Origin: Flavobacterium psychrolimnae
Lineage (GTDB): Bacteria > Bacteroidota > Bacteroidia > Flavobacteriales > Flavobacteriaceae
Length of the DNA: 64,000 nucleotides
Assembly: GCF_003312425.1 (NCBI RefSeq)
Contig: NZ_QNUX01000001.1
Location: 372,001-436,000, forward strand
Direction of reading: 5' to 3'
Position numbers and translations under genes: made by a program. The notes under the pieces were generated by a model, which was not told the DNA's origin, searched no databases, and worked only from the letters and a program-made list of their open reading frames with translations. Position 1 is the first letter of the stretch. Every line of letters starts with the position of its first letter. This document shows, piece after piece, positions 25,688-35,515 of the stretch.

Positions 25688-28321
25688 TTATTTCAAACCC
25701 GCCAAACTGTGTTCGATAGTTTCAATTTTTGCCAAAGCATCTGCTTCTTTTTGTCTTTCGTTTGCCAATACTTTCTCCGGCGCACCAGCTACAAATTTCT
25801 CATTTGCTAATTTATTTTGAACGGATTTCAAGAAACCTTGCGTGTAAATTAATTCCGTCTTAAGTTTAGCAATTTCCGCTTCTACGTCAATGTTTCCAGT
25901 TATTGGGATGAAATATTCATTCGATTTTACACGGAAAGACAATGCTCCGTCTACTTTATCCGAAACATATTCTAATGAAGTGATGTTCCCTAATTTGGTC
26001 ACAACCGAATCAAAATAAGTGGAAGCTTTATCGTTGTTTACTACTTTCAGTTCGATAGTGTCTTTGAAAGGAATATTTTTGTCTTTACGAATCGTTCTTA
26101 TCCCAGAGATTACTTCAATTGTATTGTCAAAATCAGCAATCAAAGCTGCGTTAAATGTTTTCATTTCCGGCCAAGTTGAAACAATTAACGCTTCTTCTAT
26201 AGTTCTTTCGGCAAGAATTTGCCAAATTTCCTCTGTCAAAAACGGCATAAAAGGATGCAATAATTTCAAGTTATTTTCGAGCATTTCTATGGCTTTCGCC
26301 AAAGTTACGCTGTCAATTGGCTGTTGGTATGCCGGCTTTATCATTTCCAAAAACCAAGAACAGAAATCATCCCAAACCAATTTATAAATTCCCATCAACG
26401 CATCGGAAATTCTATATTTTTCAAAATTATCTTCGATTTCCAAAAGTGTTTGTTGCAATTTGGCTTCGTACCATTCAATCGCTACTTTCGATGATTCCGG
26501 TTGTGGAATAGCATCCGAAACTTCCCAACCTTTTATCAGTTTGAAAGCATTCCATATTTTATTAGTAAACGCTTTTCCTTGGTTGCACAATTCTTCATCA
26601 AACATAATGTCATTCCCTGCAGAAGCGCTCAAAAGCAATCCCACACGAACACCATCGGCACCAAATTTTTCAATTAAGTCTAAAGGATCCGGAGAATTCC
26701 CTAATGATTTAGACATTTTGCGTCTTTGTTTGTCCCGAACCAAACCAGTTAAATACACATTTGTAAATGGTTTTTTACCGGTGTATTCATATCCTGCAAT
26801 AATCATTCTCGCCACCCAGAAAAACAAAATATCCGGACCCGTTACTAAATCATTCGTTGGATAATAGTATTTAAAATCTTCGCTTTCTGGATCCATAATT
26901 CCCCCAAAAACAGACATTGGCCACAACCAAGAAGAAAACCAAGTATCTAAGGCATCAACATCTTGTTTCAAGTCAGAAGTTGTAAGTTGTAAGTTTTTGG
27001 TTTTTTCTTTAGCTAAAACTAAAGCTTCTTCAATAGATTCAGCTACTACAAAATCCTCTTTTCCATCGCCATAGAAATAAGCCGGAATTTGTTGTCCCCA
27101 CCATAATTGACGGGAAATATTCCAGTCGCGGATATTGTTTAACCAATGCGCATACGTATTATTAAAACGAGCAGGATGCAATTTGATTTCACCATCTTCT
27201 AATACCGATTTAATTGCCGGTTTTACCAAATCTTCCATTTTCAAAAACCATTGGTCAGACAAACGAGGCTCGATTACCGCTTTTGTTCTTTCCGAAGTAC
27301 CCACTTTGTTTAGGTGAATTTCTGTTTTTGCTAAAGCACCAATCGTTTCTAATTCTTTGGCAATTGCTTCACGAACCACAAAACGATCTTTTCCTTGATA
27401 CTGCAATCCAAAACTATTTAAAGTCGCATCTTCGTTGAAAATATCAATAATCTCCAAATTGTGCTTCTCCCCTAATGCTTTGTCATTCATATCGTGAGCA
27501 GGAGTTACTTTCAAACATCCTGTTCCAAATTCGATATCAACATATTCATCTTCAATAATTGGAATTACTCTTCCGCAAATAGGGACAATCGCTTTTTTCC
27601 CTTTCAAATGAGCAAAACGTTCGTCATTTGGATTAATACAAATCGCGGTATCTCCAAAAATAGTTTCGGGACGCGTTGTTGCAATCGTAAGGAAATCTTC
27701 ACTTCCTTCAATTTTATATTTTAGGAAATACAATTTTCCTTGTTGTTCTTCGTAAATTACTTCTTCGTATGATAAAGTAGTTTTCGCTTCGGGATCCCAG
27801 TTTACCATTCGGTATCCTCTATAAATCAGTCCTTTGTTGTATAAATCTACAAAAGAACGAATTACCGACGCTGACATATCAGGATCCATCGTAAACTTAG
27901 TTCGTTCCCAGTCACAAGAAGCTCCCAGCTTTTTTAATTGATCTAAAATTACACCACCGTATTTATCTGTCCATTCCCAGGCATGCGCCAAAAATTCTTC
28001 GCGAGTCAAATCATTTTTATTGATTCCTTCTGCTTTTAATTTGGCTACCACTTTTGCTTCAGTAGCTATTGAGGCGTGATCCGTTCCCGGAACCCAGCAT
28101 GCGTTGAAACCTTTAAGACGTGCTCTTCTAATTAACACATCTTGAATTGTATTGTTCAACATGTGACCCATGTGCAAAACCCCAGTAACATTTGGAGGTG
28201 GAATCACAATGGTATATGGTGTTCTATGATCCGGCTCCGAATGAAAATAATTATTTTTCATCCAGTAGTCATACCATTTATTCTCAATTGTTTTAGCGTC
28301 GAATTGTGCAGGAATTGTCAT
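25688..28321 (-). CDS. valS: Valine-tRNA ligase
   Basis: It charges tRNA-Val. I start at ATG 28321 (877 residues, MTIPAQFDAKTIENKWYDYW), the usual N-terminus; the frame opens five codons earlier. Class I motifs: HMGH (residues 50-53, in PPNVTGVLHMGH) and KMSKS (about residue 535, in RRKMSKSLGNSPDP). GTDHASIAT and the editing-domain TTRPETIFGD are also present. The C-terminus ends in a helical arm (KLKTELIYTQGFLKSVQNKL), the ValRS tRNA-binding coiled coil. It is complete and monocistronic. Confidence 0.97.
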   Translation of the reverse strand: MTIPAQFDAKTIENKWYDYWMKNNYFHSEPDHRTPYTIVIPPPNVTGVLHMGHMLNNTIQDVLIRRARLKGFNACWVPGTDHASIATEAKVVAKLKAEGINKNDLTREEFLAHAWEWTDKYGGVILDQLKKLGASCDWERTKFTMDPDMSASVIRSFVDLYNKGLIYRGYRMVNWDPEAKTTLSYEEVIYEEQQGKLYFLKYKIEGSEDFLTIATTRPETIFGDTAICINPNDERFAHLKGKKAIVPICGRVIPIIEDEYVDIEFGTGCLKVTPAHDMNDKALGEKHNLEIIDIFNEDATLNSFGLQYQGKDRFVVREAIAKELETIGALAKTEIHLNKVGTSERTKAVIEPRLSDQWFLKMEDLVKPAIKSVLEDGEIKLHPARFNNTYAHWLNNIRDWNISRQLWWGQQIPAYFYGDGKEDFVVAESIEEALVLAKEKTKNLQLTTSDLKQDVDALDTWFSSWLWPMSVFGGIMDPESEDFKYYYPTNDLVTGPDILFFWVARMIIAGYEYTGKKPFTNVYLTGLVRDKQRRKMSKSLGNSPDPLDLIEKFGADGVRVGLLLSASAGNDIMFDEELCNQGKAFTNKIWNAFKLIKGWEVSDAIPQPESSKVAIEWYEAKLQQTLLEIEDNFEKYRISDALMGIYKLVWDDFCSWFLEMIKPAYQQPIDSVTLAKAIEMLENNLKLLHPFMPFLTEEIWQILAERTIEEALIVSTWPEMKTFNAALIADFDNTIEVISGIRTIRKDKNIPFKDTIELKVVNNDKASTYFDSVVTKLGNITSLEYVSDKVDGALSFRVKSNEYFIPITGNIDVEAEIAKLKTELIYTQGFLKSVQNKLANEKFVAGAPEKVLANERQKEADALAKIETIEHSLAGLK

Positions 28322-28484
28322 TTTATTGTGGATCATTTAATCGTTAAATTGTATTGCTTGTTGGTTCCGTTAAACGAATAACCAAACCAACAAATAACCT
28401 TTTTTGACTTTGGTCTGATATTTGTAATTGTAATCTGGAACAAAAGTAAATAATTAAGTAGACTATAAAAAGAGAAATAAAAAT

Positions 28485-28514
28485 TTGTACGTTAATTAAA
28501 ACAAAGTATATTTA
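28485..28514 (+). promoter_or_regulatory. Promoter of the DUF1573 gene
   Basis: TTG (28485-28487), 19 bp, TATATTTA (28507-28514), 25 bp before the start codon. Confidence 0.65.
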
Positions 28515-28539
28515 CTTTACTGAATTTAAAAATTACAAA

Positions 28540-28926
28540 ATGAAAAAAACAATAGCTTTATTCGCATTCGCATTAATCAGCAGCATTGGTTTTGCTCAAA
28601 ATGGCCCTAAAATTGAGTTTGCAGCCAAAGACAACACGATTGATTACGGAAAAGTTACTAAATCAGAAAATGGCTCTCGTGATTTTATCTTTACAAATAC
28701 AGGTAATGCTCCATTAATTATTACTAATGTACTTTCTACATGCGGTTGTACAGTTCCTACAAAACCAGATGAACCAATTATGCCTGGAAAAACAGGAAAA
28801 ATAACTGTAAAATACAACATGGCTCCCGGACCAATCAGAAAAACGATAACTGTTGAGTCAAATGCAGTGAATTATGAAGCTGGTAGAGTTGCTCTAAAAA
28901 TAAAAGGAGAAGTAATTTCTAATTAA
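28540..28926 (+). CDS. DUF1573 exported protein
   Basis: This 128-residue protein has a signal peptide (ending GFAQ). The rest is one Ig-like DUF1573 domain: TIDYGKVTKSENGSRDFIFTN, then GNAPLIITNVLSTCGCTVP with the conserved STCGC, then PGKTGKITVKYN. The two cysteines and the ASH/MSP-like fold are the family signature. Such proteins are very common in Bacteroidota and have no defined reaction. It is a single gene with its own promoter and terminator. Confidence 0.92.
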   Translation: MKKTIALFAFALISSIGFAQNGPKIEFAAKDNTIDYGKVTKSENGSRDFIFTNTGNAPLIITNVLSTCGCTVPTKPDEPIMPGKTGKITVKYNMAPGPIRKTITVESNAVNYEAGRVALKIKGEVISN

Positions 28927-28945
28927 TACATCATAAAATTAAACT

Positions 28946-28979
28946 AAAAGCTTCTGAAAAATCATTCAGAAGCTTTTTT
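28946..28979. terminator. Bidirectional terminator
   Basis: AAAAGCTTCTGAA (28946-28958) pairs with TTCAGAAGCTTTT (28965-28977). It lies between the convergent DUF1573 and protease-like genes; the minus-strand gene ends at 28982. Confidence 0.9.
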
Positions 28980-28981
28980 GA

Positions 28982-30310
28982 TTATAAAACATCAAACAAT
29001 TGAAAGCTGAATTTTAAAATTTCACTTTCACGTTCGACTTCTAAAGTAATCCACTTATCCTCTACTGACTTAAAAAGAGAATTGATTTCCTGCAATGAAT
29101 ATTTGTACGGAGTGTTGTTGTTAATGGAAATAATTATGTCCCCTTTTTGTAATCCAGCTATGGCCGCTGGCGAATTTTTGCGGACATGTGCTATTTCATA
29201 AATAGGCTTTAATTGAAATTTATATTTAAAATCAGTACTAATGGTGACTCCACCCTCATCATTGTATTTAGTGCTCAGCGGAACCGTTTGCATACGGACA
29301 GTTTCCTGAACCCACTGCAGACCATTGTGTTGTATTTCGACACCACTTTTATTATAGCTAAATGGAGCCTTGTAATCTCTGTTCTTTTTCAGATACATTT
29401 GTTGATTTTGGTAATTGAACACTACAATAAATCGTTTCATAATCTCTCCGCCTACTGAACCCATTCGGTACGGAACCATGGTTACATTTCTAATCGAAAT
29501 TGAGTCTGGAAAAGCCACCACGGGATTTATAAATTCAAAATCTGCCATCTCAAATTTTTGTATCCTGCCTCTTTTACCTTCGACATCACCGCTAAATCCC
29601 TTGCCTAAAAAATCATCAAAGTTTTTCTCTGGAATTTTAATAAACTCTGATTTATCAGGAAACAACCAAACTGCATCACTATTGCCAATGTCTATTAACA
29701 ATTTGACTTCGACATTGCGATTATCCTGATAGATAGTGCTTATCAAGTATGGTTTGGATTTTTCGATAGCAATAGGAACAGCGGTAAACTTTTTTTCAAA
29801 TTTAGATCTGTTTTTAGCTGTGTCTTTATAAACAAAAACTTTCCTTTTCTGGTAATCAATTTCGACTAAATTATTTCGGAAAAATTGATACCCAATAATG
29901 CCGTTTACAGGAATCCCAATATTAGAAGACAAATTAAAATCTGGGTCTAAAACAATATAGAGCATGTGATTCTTATTTTTCAAACTACCAAATTCCAAAA
30001 TATTATTAGTAGATTTTAATCCTTCAACAGCGACTTGGCTTCCCAAACCTTTTAATAATATTTTTTCAGCGTTAAAAAAACGGACTTCTTTTTTATCTTC
30101 CAAACTGAATAATATAGTTTCAGCAACACCAGTATCTAACAAAAAATTAAGTTCAATGCCATTGACTTTGATAGGCACAAAAACCAAATTATTTATCAAT
30201 TTAAATGGCATGCTGACCTTATTCACTTCTTTTTCAAACTGAAATCCTTGCTGCGCAAAAACTACAGAAACGAACATACAAATGGAAAATAAAAAAAGTG
30301 GTTTTTTCAT
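28982..30310 (-). CDS. Exported aspartyl-protease-like protein with PDZ domain
   Basis: I use ATG 30310 (442 residues, MKKPLFLFSICMFVSVVFAQ) because it gives a signal peptide; upstream codons of the frame run into the opposite promoter. The first half holds two retropepsin-like parts. The first, VNGIELNFLLDTGVAETI, has the catalytic D-T-G. The second, VKLLIDIGNSDAVW, has D-I-G in the equivalent place. A PDZ domain near the C-terminus (VRKNSPAAIAGLQKGDIIISINN) binds peptide ends. This aspartyl-protease/PDZ layout is frequent in Bacteroidota. Whether it is proteolytically active is unknown. Confidence 0.85.
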   Translation of the reverse strand: MKKPLFLFSICMFVSVVFAQQGFQFEKEVNKVSMPFKLINNLVFVPIKVNGIELNFLLDTGVAETILFSLEDKKEVRFFNAEKILLKGLGSQVAVEGLKSTNNILEFGSLKNKNHMLYIVLDPDFNLSSNIGIPVNGIIGYQFFRNNLVEIDYQKRKVFVYKDTAKNRSKFEKKFTAVPIAIEKSKPYLISTIYQDNRNVEVKLLIDIGNSDAVWLFPDKSEFIKIPEKNFDDFLGKGFSGDVEGKRGRIQKFEMADFEFINPVVAFPDSISIRNVTMVPYRMGSVGGEIMKRFIVVFNYQNQQMYLKKNRDYKAPFSYNKSGVEIQHNGLQWVQETVRMQTVPLSTKYNDEGGVTISTDFKYKFQLKPIYEIAHVRKNSPAAIAGLQKGDIIISINNNTPYKYSLQEINSLFKSVEDKWITLEVERESEILKFSFQLFDVL

Positions 30311-30405
30311 CATTTTACTTTTCCATAAAATTAATAAATAAATCACATCAAAATGCAGATTTAACAATATATACCGCTTTTGATTATAATAAATTCGGAA
30401 AAAAA

Positions 30406-30421
30406 ATTGCAAATTTGCAAT
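30406..30421. promoter_or_regulatory. Perfect 16-bp palindrome in a divergent promoter
   Basis: ATTGCAAATTTGCAAT reads the same on both strands. It lies between the divergent protease-like gene (start 30310) and aminotransferase gene (start 30437). The position suggests an operator for one or both; the regulator is unknown. Confidence 0.45.
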
Positions 30422-30436
30422 TCAATAATTAAGACT

Positions 30437-31642
30437 ATGCCAAAAATATCAAACAAAGGCAGACAAATGCCAGAATCGCCAATACGAAAATTGGTTCCCT
30501 ACTCAGAAATTGCTAAGAAAAAAGGAAATAAAGTATACCATTTAAACATTGGGCAACCGGATATAAAGACTCCCGAAGTTGCGATGAATGCTGTTAAAAA
30601 TATTGATTTAACTATATTAGAATACAGTCATTCTGCCGGAAACGAAAGTTACAGAAAAAAATTATCGGCTTATTACATCAATCAAGATATTTCAGTAAAT
30701 ATCGAAGACATTATTATTACTACTGGCGGTTCAGAAGCGCTTATGTTTGCCATGGGTAGCACGATGGATCAGGGCGATGAAATTATCATTCCAGAACCTT
30801 TTTATGCAAATTATAATGGATTTTCTACCGCTTCAGGTGTTTCCGTAGTTCCTGTAATTTCAACCATTGAAGCCGGTTTTGCTCTTCCTGCAGTAGAAGA
30901 TTTTGAAAAACTGATTACTCCAAAAACAAAAGCAATCCTAATTTGCAATCCAGGAAATCCAACGGGTTATTTATATTCGAAAGAAGAAATTATGAAACTG
31001 GCTGCGTTAGTCAAAAAACATGATTTGTTTTTAATCTCTGATGAAGTATACCGTGAATTCACTTACGATGGTGATGTACATTACTCTGTGATGAATGTTC
31101 CTGGACTTGAAGAACATGCTATCATGATTGATTCTGTTTCAAAAAGATACAGCATGTGTGGCGCAAGAATAGGATGTATTGTTTCTAAAAATAAGGAAGT
31201 GATGGCTACTGCAATGAAATTTGCACAAGCAAGATTAAGCCCGCCAACCATTGAACAAATAGCAAGCGAAGCCGCTTTGGACACTCCACAAAGTTATTTT
31301 GATGAAGTAATTTCAGAATACAGAGATCGCAGAGACACTTTGATTGAAGAGTTAAATAAAATAGATGGCGTTATTGTAAGCAAACCAAAAGGTGCTTTTT
31401 ATTGTATCGCACAACTTCCGGTGGAAAATGCTGATGCATTTGCACAATGGCTTCTAGAAAGTTATGACTTGAATGGTGAAACTGTAATGGTAGCACCAGC
31501 AGCCGGTTTTTACTCTACACCTGGGATGGGATTAAATCAGGTTCGGATCGCTTATGTATTAAAGAAACAGGACTTAATTAGCGCGGTACGCATACTAAAA
31601 GCAGCAATTCCTGTTTATAATGCAGCCCAAACAAAGGCGTAA
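30437..31642 (+). CDS. Pyridoxal-phosphate aminotransferase, class I/II
   Basis: The product is 401 residues from ATG 30437 (MPKISNKGRQMPESPIRKL); the longer frame adds 19 residues that overlap the promoter region. Fold-type I motifs: NIGQPDIKTPE at the start, TTGGSEALMFAMG, NPGNPTGYLYS, SDEVYREF, and the PLP-binding Lys in SVSKRYSMCGARIG. The arginine that binds the substrate carboxylate is in QVRIAYVL. The family includes aspartate and aromatic aminotransferases; the exact amino acid cannot be read from sequence. A terminator follows. Confidence 0.92.
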   Translation: MPKISNKGRQMPESPIRKLVPYSEIAKKKGNKVYHLNIGQPDIKTPEVAMNAVKNIDLTILEYSHSAGNESYRKKLSAYYINQDISVNIEDIIITTGGSEALMFAMGSTMDQGDEIIIPEPFYANYNGFSTASGVSVVPVISTIEAGFALPAVEDFEKLITPKTKAILICNPGNPTGYLYSKEEIMKLAALVKKHDLFLISDEVYREFTYDGDVHYSVMNVPGLEEHAIMIDSVSKRYSMCGARIGCIVSKNKEVMATAMKFAQARLSPPTIEQIASEAALDTPQSYFDEVISEYRDRRDTLIEELNKIDGVIVSKPKGAFYCIAQLPVENADAFAQWLLESYDLNGETVMVAPAAGFYSTPGMGLNQVRIAYVLKKQDLISAVRILKAAIPVYNAAQTKA

Positions 31643-31692
31643 TTAAAGTATACTTTAGATTTACTCATTGAGCAATACGGAAGGATTTTATA

Positions 31693-31729
31693 AAAGGCAA
31701 TAACGAACTCGTTATTGCCTTTATTTTTT
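31693..31729 (+). terminator. Intrinsic terminator after the aminotransferase gene
   Basis: AAAGGCAATAAC (31693-31704) pairs with GTTATTGCCTTT (31711-31722), then ATTTTTT. Confidence 0.9.
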
Positions 31730-31865
31730 AGGTCAAAAAAGAAATATAAATAGCCCGTAGAACCAATAAAGTAGTCTTAAATAGTAGGAGCGATAGAAAT
31801 TCTTTAATTTTTATTATTTATCTTTACCGCTTAAATGTTTATACCAACAATAATAGTTGCTTTTA

Positions 31866-32537
31866 ATGATAAAAAACGAAGAATTTCAAGACGAAATAGG
31901 AGACAATCATATTAGTTTATCCGCAAAAAACCCAGTAAGAGATGATGCTTTTGACATTTCTGATGATGAGAAAATTGAAAAAATAAAAAAAGATGTTGAG
32001 AGCATTCTAATCACACTTGGAATGGACTTGACCGATGATAGTTTAAAAGGCACACCCAATCGTGTTGCTAAAATGTTTGTGAAGGAAATTTTTGGAGGTT
32101 TGAATCCTGCAAAAAAACCAAAAGCTTCCACATTTGACAACAATTACAAATACGGTGAAATGTTAGTTGAAAAAAACATCATCGTGTATTCTACCTGTGA
32201 ACATCATTTATTACCCATTATAGGAAGAGCGCATGTGGCTTATATTTCTAATGGAACAGTTATTGGCTTGTCTAAAATGAACCGTATTGTTGAATATTAT
32301 GCCAAAAGACCTCAGGTACAAGAGCGTTTAACGATGCAAATTGTTCAGGAATTACAAATCGCTTTGGGTACAGAAGATGTAGCTTGCGTAATCGATGCCA
32401 AACACCTATGTGTGAATTCAAGAGGAATCAGTGATATTGAAAGTAGCACTGTAACATCAGAATTTGGTGGAAAATTTAGAGATGCCGTAACTCGCAGAGA
32501 GTTTTTGGATTATATTAAATTAGAGACAAAGTTCTAG
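31866..32537 (+). CDS. folE: GTP cyclohydrolase I
   Basis: It converts GTP to dihydroneopterin triphosphate, the first step of folate and pterin synthesis. I use ATG 31866 (223 residues). Motifs: GLNPAKKPK region, YSTCEHHLLPIIGRAHVAY with the zinc-binding Cys and His, GLSKMNRIVEYYAKRPQVQERL, the second zinc Cys in DAKHLCVNSRGI, and STVTSEFGG. The N-terminal 50 residues are acidic and variable, as usual. It is followed by an inverted-repeat spacer and cysS. Confidence 0.96.
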   Translation: MIKNEEFQDEIGDNHISLSAKNPVRDDAFDISDDEKIEKIKKDVESILITLGMDLTDDSLKGTPNRVAKMFVKEIFGGLNPAKKPKASTFDNNYKYGEMLVEKNIIVYSTCEHHLLPIIGRAHVAYISNGTVIGLSKMNRIVEYYAKRPQVQERLTMQIVQELQIALGTEDVACVIDAKHLCVNSRGISDIESSTVTSEFGGKFRDAVTRREFLDYIKLETKF

Positions 32538-32664
32538 TCCTCTCCCCGACCCTCTCCAAAGGAAAGGGAGCCTGGTCTGGTAAAATCAGAACAAGATTAT
32601 AACAATTATTAATAACACATTCACGTCTCAACTCCCTTCCCTTTGGGGAGGGCTGGGGTGGGGA
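32538..32664. repeat. 33-bp imperfect inverted repeat between folE and cysS
   Basis: Bases 32538-32570 (core CCCTCTCCAAAGGAAAGGGA) match the inverse of 32632-32664 with about six mismatches, spaced by 61 bp. The GC-rich arms stand out in this AT-rich DNA. Each arm is itself partly self-complementary (CTCCAAAGGA). It looks like a small dispersed element; its cores could also slow transcription. Confidence 0.75.
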
Positions 32665-32679
32665 AAACAATAATCTACA

Positions 32680-34158
32680 ATGCCATTATATAGTAGCCAA
32701 AATCTAAAAATATACAATTCTCTTTCGGGAGAAAAAGAAACTTTCGCACCCATTCATGAAGGAAATGTTGGGATGTATGTGTGTGGGCCAACGGTTTACA
32801 GTAATGTGCATCTTGGAAACGTGCGTACTTTTATGTCTTTTGACGTGATTTTCAGGTATTTTTTACATTTGGATTACAAAGTGCGTTATGTTCGAAACAT
32901 TACTGATGTAGGTCATATTGTGGATGATGTGGATGAAGGCGAAGATAAAATTGCCAAAAAAGCACGTCTGGAGCAACTGGAACCGATGGAAGTCGTACAG
33001 CGCTACACTGTAGATTTTCATGATATTTTGAATGAATTTAACTTTTTGCCACCAAGTATTGAACCAACGGCAACGGGTCATATCATTGAGCAAATTGAAA
33101 TAATCAAAACTATTATTGAAAAAGGAATTGGTTATGAAGCCAATGGATCGGTTTATTTTGATGTGGTAAAATTTAATGAAACCAATCATTACGGACGATT
33201 AAGTGGTCGTAATATTGAGGATATGCTTACCAATACCCGTGATCTTGACGGACAAAGTGACAAGAGAAATTCACAGGATTTTGCACTTTGGAAAAAAGCG
33301 GAAGCGCAACATATAATGCGTTGGCCTTCGCCTTGGAGCGATGGATTCCCGGGATGGCACTTAGAATGTACTGCAATGAGCACTAAATATTTAGGTAATC
33401 ATTTTGACATTCACGGTGGTGGAATGGATTTAAAATTTCCGCATCATGAGTGCGAAATTGCACAAAACGAAGCCTGTACCGGTCAAACTCCAGTTAACTA
33501 TTGGTTACACGCCAATATGCTGACTTTGAACGGAAAAAAGATGGCGAAATCTACTGGAAATAATATTTTGCCAAGAGAAATATTGACTGGAGAGAATACG
33601 ATTTTGAGTAAAGCTTTCTCCGCATCAGTTGCACGATTTTTCATGTTACAGGCGCATTACAGAAGTATTCTAGATTTTTCTGACGATGCCATTGTTGCTG
33701 CCGAAAAAGGATACAAACGATTGATGGAAGCGATGAACTCCTTAAAAGAAATCACTGCTGACACAAAAAGCACGATTGATATTTCTGCATGGAAACAATC
33801 CTGCTATGAGGCGATGAATGACGATTTTAACACGCCAATTTTAATTGCACAGTTGTTTGAAGGCGTACGGTTTGTCAATTTATTAAAGGATGCAAAAGAG
33901 GCTTTGAATTCCGATGACTTAAACAATTTTGCAAAAGCAATGCATGCTTTTGTTTTTGATGTTTTAGGATTGGAAGATGAAAAAGTTTCGGACAGCAATA
34001 ACGATAAATTAGAAGGAACGGTGAATATGCTTATTGAAATGAGAAAACAGGCCAGAGATAACAAGAACTTTGCCTTGTCTGATCAAATTAGAGATCAATT
34101 AATTGCTTTAGGAATTCAATTAAAAGATAGCAAAGAAGGAACAACATTTAGTATTTAG
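32680..34158 (+). CDS. cysS: Cysteine-tRNA ligase
   Basis: It charges tRNA-Cys. The 492-residue length is normal. Class I motifs: [19 protein letters not shown], where Cys binds the zinc and HLGN is the HIGH form, [27 protein letters not shown] (zinc His/Cys) and KMAKSTGN (KMSKS form). The C-terminal domain has [20 protein letters not shown], the usual tRNA-binding helical part. The gene is same-strand with folE before and yidD and lgt after. Confidence 0.97.
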   Translation: MPLYSSQNLKIYNSLSGEKETFAPIHEGNVGMYVCGPTVYSNVHLGNVRTFMSFDVIFRYFLHLDYKVRYVRNITDVGHIVDDVDEGEDKIAKKARLEQLEPMEVVQRYTVDFHDILNEFNFLPPSIEPTATGHIIEQIEIIKTIIEKGIGYEANGSVYFDVVKFNETNHYGRLSGRNIEDMLTNTRDLDGQSDKRNSQDFALWKKAEAQHIMRWPSPWSDGFPGWHLECTAMSTKYLGNHFDIHGGGMDLKFPHHECEIAQNEACTGQTPVNYWLHANMLTLNGKKMAKSTGNNILPREILTGENTILSKAFSASVARFFMLQAHYRSILDFSDDAIVAAEKGYKRLMEAMNSLKEITADTKSTIDISAWKQSCYEAMNDDFNTPILIAQLFEGVRFVNLLKDAKEALNSDDLNNFAKAMHAFVFDVLGLEDEKVSDSNNDKLEGTVNMLIEMRKQARDNKNFALSDQIRDQLIALGIQLKDSKEGTTFSI

Positions 34159-34216
34159 TGTTGAGCAATCCATTTTTAATGATCAGCGCAACATTTCAAA
34201 TAGAAACTAATAAAAT

Positions 34217-34465
34217 ATGATTTCTAAAATGCTCATATTTCCTTTTGTACTATTAGTTCGCTTTTATCAGATTGCGATATCACCATTTACACCTTCCGCT
34301 TGTCGTTTTGAGCCGACTTGCTCCTCTTACATGATTGAAGCCTTACGGATTCACGGCTTGTTTTACGGAGGGTTTTTAGGAATAAAACGAATTATAAGTT
34401 GTAATCCTTGGGGAAGGACAGGCTACGATCCGGTTCCAAAAAAAACATGCACTCATAAAGATTAG
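34217..34465 (+). CDS. yidD: Membrane protein insertion efficiency factor YidD
   Basis: The product is 82 residues. The full signature is present: [35 protein letters not shown], and [15 protein letters not shown], with the conserved cysteines. YidD sits at the inner membrane and helps insertion by YidC/Sec. The gene lies 58 bp after cysS and 63 bp before lgt. Confidence 0.96.
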   Translation: MISKMLIFPFVLLVRFYQIAISPFTPSACRFEPTCSSYMIEALRIHGLFYGGFLGIKRIISCNPWGRTGYDPVPKKTCTHKD

Positions 34466-34528
34466 CTTTTTTAGTACGAATTTTACTTTTAATCTCTATT
34501 TTTACGACAAATAAAAAATAAACAATAT

Positions 34529-35455
34529 ATGACACACGCTTTAAACATCGTTTGGAATCCATCAGAAGGAATTGATTTAGGCTTTTTTATCATTCGATAT
34601 TACAGCTTAATGTTTGTAATTGCTTTTGGATTAGGCTGGTACATCATGAAAAACATTTTCGAAAGAGAAGGAGAATCGATAGAAAAATTGGACTCTTTGT
34701 TTATCTGGACGGTACTAGCAACATTGATTGGTGCGCGTTTAGGTCATGTTTTTTTCTACGATTGGGAATATTACCGTAATCATTTATTGGAAATCATTTT
34801 ACCGTTTAGATTCAGTCCAAGTTTTGAATTCACAGGATATCAAGGTCTAGCCAGTCATGGAGCTGCAATTTCGATTATTATTGCCATGTATTTTTACAGT
34901 AAAAACGTGTTAAAAAGACCACAATTATGGATATTAGACCGCGTAGTTATTCCTGTAGCAAGCGGCGCAATTTTCGTGAGATTAGGTAACTTTTTCAATT
35001 CGGAAATTATTGGACATGAAACAACATCTCGCTTTGGAATAAAATTCATAAAAGATCATTTTAGCCCGATGGACGCTGTAAATGCAACTCAAATAGCGAA
35101 TCCTAAAGATGCTTACACAGCTATTGCAACAGATCCTAAATTTGCCGCTTTGTTGGAGCAAGTCCCTGTAAGACATCCAACGCAATTGTATGAAGCATTT
35201 AGCTATGTTTTCGTTTTTGCTATTTTGTTTTTCATGTATTGGAAAACAGAAAAAAGAAAATATACCGGATTTATTTTTGGTTCATTCCTTGTTCTTCTGT
35301 TTACGGTTCGTTTTATCGTAGAATCTGTTAAGGAAAGTCAAGGAGGATTTGAAAGCGCTTTAGGCTTGTTTTCAACAGGACAATGGCTTAGTATTCCATT
35401 TATTCTGATAGGATTGTATTTCATTTTCACAGCCGACAAAGAACTAACTAATTAA
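34529..35455 (+). CDS. lgt: Prolipoprotein diacylglyceryl transferase
   Basis: It attaches diacylglycerol to the lipobox Cys of prolipoproteins at the inner membrane. The product has 308 residues and seven hydrophobic segments. Signature parts: IIRYYSLMF at the first segment, GARLGHVFFYDWEYY, GYQGLASHGAAISI with the catalytic-region His-Gly, GNFFNSEIIGHETTSRFGI and RHPTQLYEA. The C-terminus carries FIVESVKE, also conserved. It would process the lipoproteins encoded elsewhere in the window. Confidence 0.96.
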   Translation: MTHALNIVWNPSEGIDLGFFIIRYYSLMFVIAFGLGWYIMKNIFEREGESIEKLDSLFIWTVLATLIGARLGHVFFYDWEYYRNHLLEIILPFRFSPSFEFTGYQGLASHGAAISIIIAMYFYSKNVLKRPQLWILDRVVIPVASGAIFVRLGNFFNSEIIGHETTSRFGIKFIKDHFSPMDAVNATQIANPKDAYTAIATDPKFAALLEQVPVRHPTQLYEAFSYVFVFAILFFMYWKTEKRKYTGFIFGSFLVLLFTVRFIVESVKESQGGFESALGLFSTGQWLSIPFILIGLYFIFTADKELTN

Positions 35456-35475
35456 AAAAAAATAAGCACTTATAC

Positions 35476-35515
35476 AAAAAGCGTTATCTAAATCCAGTAG
35501 GTAACGCTTTTTTTA
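35476..35515 (+). terminator. Terminator after lgt
   Basis: AAAAAGCGTTATCT (35476-35489) pairs with AGGTAACGCTTTTT (35499-35512), one mismatch, followed by more T. It also touches the end of the convergent gene at 35513. Confidence 0.88.
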
